Below, piece after piece: positions 62,441-64,000 of a stretch of 64,000 nucleotides of DNA. The stretch is from an uncultured Acetatifactor sp. Its GTDB lineage: Bacteria > Bacillota > Clostridia > Lachnospirales > Lachnospiraceae. The position numbers and the translations under genes were made by a program. A model generated the notes under the pieces. That model searched no databases and was not told where the DNA came from. It saw only the letters and a list, made by a program, of their open reading frames with translations. The stretch's first letter is position 1, and every line of letters starts with the position of its first letter. The stretch spans positions 144,173 through 208,172 of the forward strand of contig CAKSAN010000004.1 of NCBI GenBank assembly GCA_934436435.1, written 5' to 3'.

Positions 62441-62959
62441 ATGTTTACTACGACAAACACGGGAATTCTTAGTATAATATCAGTGTTAGGAGATTATGCA
62501 GATGAAAAAGGTAAGTTTGAGTGTGACGGTCTTTATATAGACGGAATGGATTATTTCAGACTGTGCGAACATGCAGGCATGGAAAAGAATTGGAAAACAG
62601 AACTGGAACAACAGGGAAGAGATTATGCGGCTGCGATTCGTAACGCACATTTGATGAGAAGGTTAGGACTCAAAGATGTTGATGTAAGAATGAATGACAG
62701 GGTGGATTTCATTACACCTCAAAGGGAGGACTACGAGCAGAGAAAGCATGATTTTATTGAATATAATGACTGGAACAGGGGATTAACGGAGGAACAAAAA
62801 GAAAAATCCATTCAATACTTTTTGACGCATGGAATGACCAGAAAGGAAGCGACAGATTTCTGCGAACGTAATATAGAAATAGCAACATATTTTCAGGAAA
62901 ATCCCAATGCTGGGTACACTTTTGTGAAAGGAACAATGATATCTTATGGGAAAAAGTAG
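62441..62959 (+). pseudogene. C-terminal remnant of a SAM-dependent methyltransferase
   Basis: The 172-residue frame matches by eye only the C-terminal half of a clostridial class I methyltransferase family: GLYIDGMDYFRLCEHAG, then RDYAAAIRNAHLMRRLGLKD, VDVRMNDRVDFITP and an end at ISYGKK. The SAM-binding N-terminal domain with its GxGxG motif is missing, and an in-frame TGA lies about 20 bases upstream of the ATG. No Shine-Dalgarno site precedes the ATG. I take it as a 5'-truncated gene. The family comparison is from memory and should be checked. Confidence 0.5.
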
Positions 62960-63584
62960 AATTTTATTGATTGATATGTATGGTGTGATAATAAAGGAAA
63001 GTAAAGGGTATTTTGTGCCATATACTTTACAGAAATTTGATACTTCGGAGCACGGAAGAATCAAAAGAATTATCAGGGATGAACAGTGTTTCACAAAGGC
63101 TCAGAAAGGGGAACTAACCAGTAAAGAATTTTTATCATATCTTGGCTATGATTTTCCGGAAAAAGCAATGGAGGATTATTTAAAAAATTATCTCACCCTG
63201 GATGAAACTTTTAAAAATTTTGCGGGAAAATATTGCAGAATGTATGATTTTTGTCTGTTGTCCAATGATGTTTTAGAGTGGAGCGAATTTTTGACAGATT
63301 ATTACCAGATAAATCATTATTTTAAAGAAAAGATTATCAGTGGCGAAGTGCATGTGCGTAAGCCGGATAAGGAAATATTTGTATATACTCTTGAAAAGCT
63401 GGGATGCAATGCAGAACAGTGTGTTTTTGTAGACAATAGTGTAAACAATTTGCTTGTTGCGGGAGAACTGGGAATGAAGACAATACTTTTTAATCGTGAT
63501 GGTGTAGAGTTTGAGGGAAATGTTGTGGATGATTTTGGGGCGTTGGGGCGTATTCTTGAAATTTTATCTGTTACGCCCCGATAG
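62946..63584 (+). CDS. HAD-family hydrolase with a DxY motif I
   Basis: This 212-residue HAD protein has motif I LIDMYGVII (Asp10, Tyr12), a Ser in LLSNDV (motif II), Lys in VRKPDKEIF and VFVDNSVNNLLVAGELGM (motif IV). The residue two after the nucleophile is Tyr rather than Asp, as in L-2-haloacid dehalogenases, though dehalogenase activity is not implied by that alone. The ATG lies 14 bases inside the preceding truncated frame. The AT content resembles the ATPase gene upstream. Confidence 0.85.
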   Translation: MGKSRILLIDMYGVIIKESKGYFVPYTLQKFDTSEHGRIKRIIRDEQCFTKAQKGELTSKEFLSYLGYDFPEKAMEDYLKNYLTLDETFKNFAGKYCRMYDFCLLSNDVLEWSEFLTDYYQINHYFKEKIISGEVHVRKPDKEIFVYTLEKLGCNAEQCVFVDNSVNNLLVAGELGMKTILFNRDGVEFEGNVVDDFGALGRILEILSVTPR

Positions 63585-63622
63585 CAATTAGGTCGTGGGG
63601 CAAAATCTATAATTTTTTCGTG

Positions 63623-63660
63623 TTAAGCCCCGCTATATGAGTTGCTGCGGGGCTTAATCT
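63623..63660. terminator. Strong hairpin after the HAD gene
   Basis: TTAAGCCCCGC and GCGGGGCTTAA form a perfect 11-bp stem around 13 bases. A T-rich stretch follows on the plus strand. The preceding bases 63585-63600 (CGCCCCGATAG, GTGGGGC) form a second, weaker match to it. Confidence 0.7.
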
Positions 63661-63672
63661 TTCTATTTTTTA

Positions 63673-63850
63673 AAATACGCCCTGTTGGTATCCGTGTAGC
63701 GGGGTATAATCTTCCAAATTCCTGAAATACGCCCCAATGAAGTTTGGTAGAGGGGGTATAATCCTCTAAATTCCCGAAATACGCCCCGATGAAGTTTGGT
63801 AGAGGGGGTATAATCCTCTAAATTCCCGAAATACGCCCCGTTGGTGCCGG
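63673..63850. repeat. 52-bp tandem repeat
   Basis: AAATACGCCCC occurs at 63673, 63725, 63777 and 63829, an exact 52-bp period. The units at 63725 and 63777 are almost identical. The first is diverged and the last is partial. Each unit contains GGGGTATAATC. The period is not a multiple of three, so the minus-strand frame across it is not a coding repeat. No CRISPR spacer pattern is present. Confidence 0.9.
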
Positions 63851-63888
63851 AACGGGAAGGTTCCATATTCATATTTCTATTCATATGC

Positions 63889-63923
63889 AAAAAAATAAAG
63901 TCCCTGAAAATCAAGGACTTTAG
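63889..63923 (-). terminator. Terminator of tRNA-Pro
   Basis: On the minus strand AAAGTCC pairs with GGACTTT, followed by seven Ts (63889-63895). Confidence 0.85.
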
Positions 63924-63925
63924 TA

Positions 63926-64000
63926 TCGGAGTGGCGGGATTCGAACTCGCGACCTCCGCCTCCCTAAGACGGCGCTCTAACCAAGCTGAGCCACACCCCG
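63926..64000 (-). tRNA. tRNA-Pro, anticodon AGG
   Basis: The acceptor CGGGGTG (5' end at 64000) pairs with CACTCCG with one wobble. The anticodon arm is CCGTC-TTAGGGA-GGCGG, giving AGG, which reads CCU. The T-arm has GTTCGAATCCC and the discriminator base is A. CCA is not encoded. The 5' end coincides with the window edge. Confidence 0.9.

Noticed and set aside
63673..63850. CRISPR array
   Set aside because: The 52-bp units are continuous tandem copies without unique spacers, and no cas gene is in the window.
63663..63914. 83-residue minus-strand coding frame across the tandem repeats
   Set aside because: The 52-bp period changes frame in each unit, so the frame is an accident of the array. 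No ribosome site precedes it.

Overview
The window looks like a chromosomal segment from a Gram-positive anaerobe of the Clostridia, most likely Lachnospiraceae. Shine-Dalgarno sites are strong, and several promoters have TTGACA/TATAAT boxes with 17-bp spacing. Clostridial families of unknown function are present (DUF4250, DUF4364, DUF1540, DUF1385, DUF368), with a threonine T-box, an infC-rpmI-rplT leader and a Zn-type L31. Two methyl-accepting proteins suggest a chemotactic organism. I cannot name the genus. No complete insertion sequence, prophage, CRISPR array or replication origin was seen.

Layout. 1-8000: a carbohydrate operon (end of a sugar ABC permease, beta-phosphoglucomutase, GH3, GH78 rhamnosidase) that also holds a soluble chemoreceptor and a broken sugar-binding/GGDEF sensor. 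8000-21900: mostly single-gene units: PHP phosphoesterase, ABC-F ATPase, SLC45-type transporter, glycerophosphodiesterase, mntP under a Mn2+ riboswitch, a cold-shock gene with an attenuator-like leader, a DUF368 lipid-carrier transporter, a EIIA-like protein without active-site histidines, an AraC regulator divergent from a GH43 xylosidase, a MATE pump and O-acetylhomoserine sulfhydrylase. 21900-25800: a decayed transporter fragment, then csoR-copA copper resistance. 25800-33500: clpB, DUF4250, a RACo-like ATPase, a large chemoreceptor and a polysaccharide deacetylase. 33600-42700: LytTR regulator, LemA-like protein, REC-GGDEF cyclase, rarA, DUF4364, radical SAM protein, malic enzyme and rho. 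42700-54900: a decaying toxin-antitoxin pair, then housekeeping genes (rpmE, DUF1385-prmC-prfA, carD, T-box-thrS, infC-rpmI-rplT, tRNA-Gly). 55000-64000: hicAB, marR-MATE, pepD, threonine aldolase, then an AT-rich stretch with a DUF4143 ATPase, a truncated methyltransferase, a HAD protein, 52-bp tandem repeats and tRNA-Pro.

The regulatory DNA is the richest part. It includes a mutually exclusive P1/terminator pair in the Mn2+ riboswitch, an intrinsic-terminator-like hairpin in the csp leader, paired operators for CsoR, MarR and HicAB, an AUU start for infC, and a compact three-way-junction RNA candidate before the second MATE gene. A small palindromic repeat family, with the shared core CGAATGAGGCTCTGAATAGT or close variants, occurs three times, each time just upstream of a gene (clpB, thrS and a small hypothetical gene).
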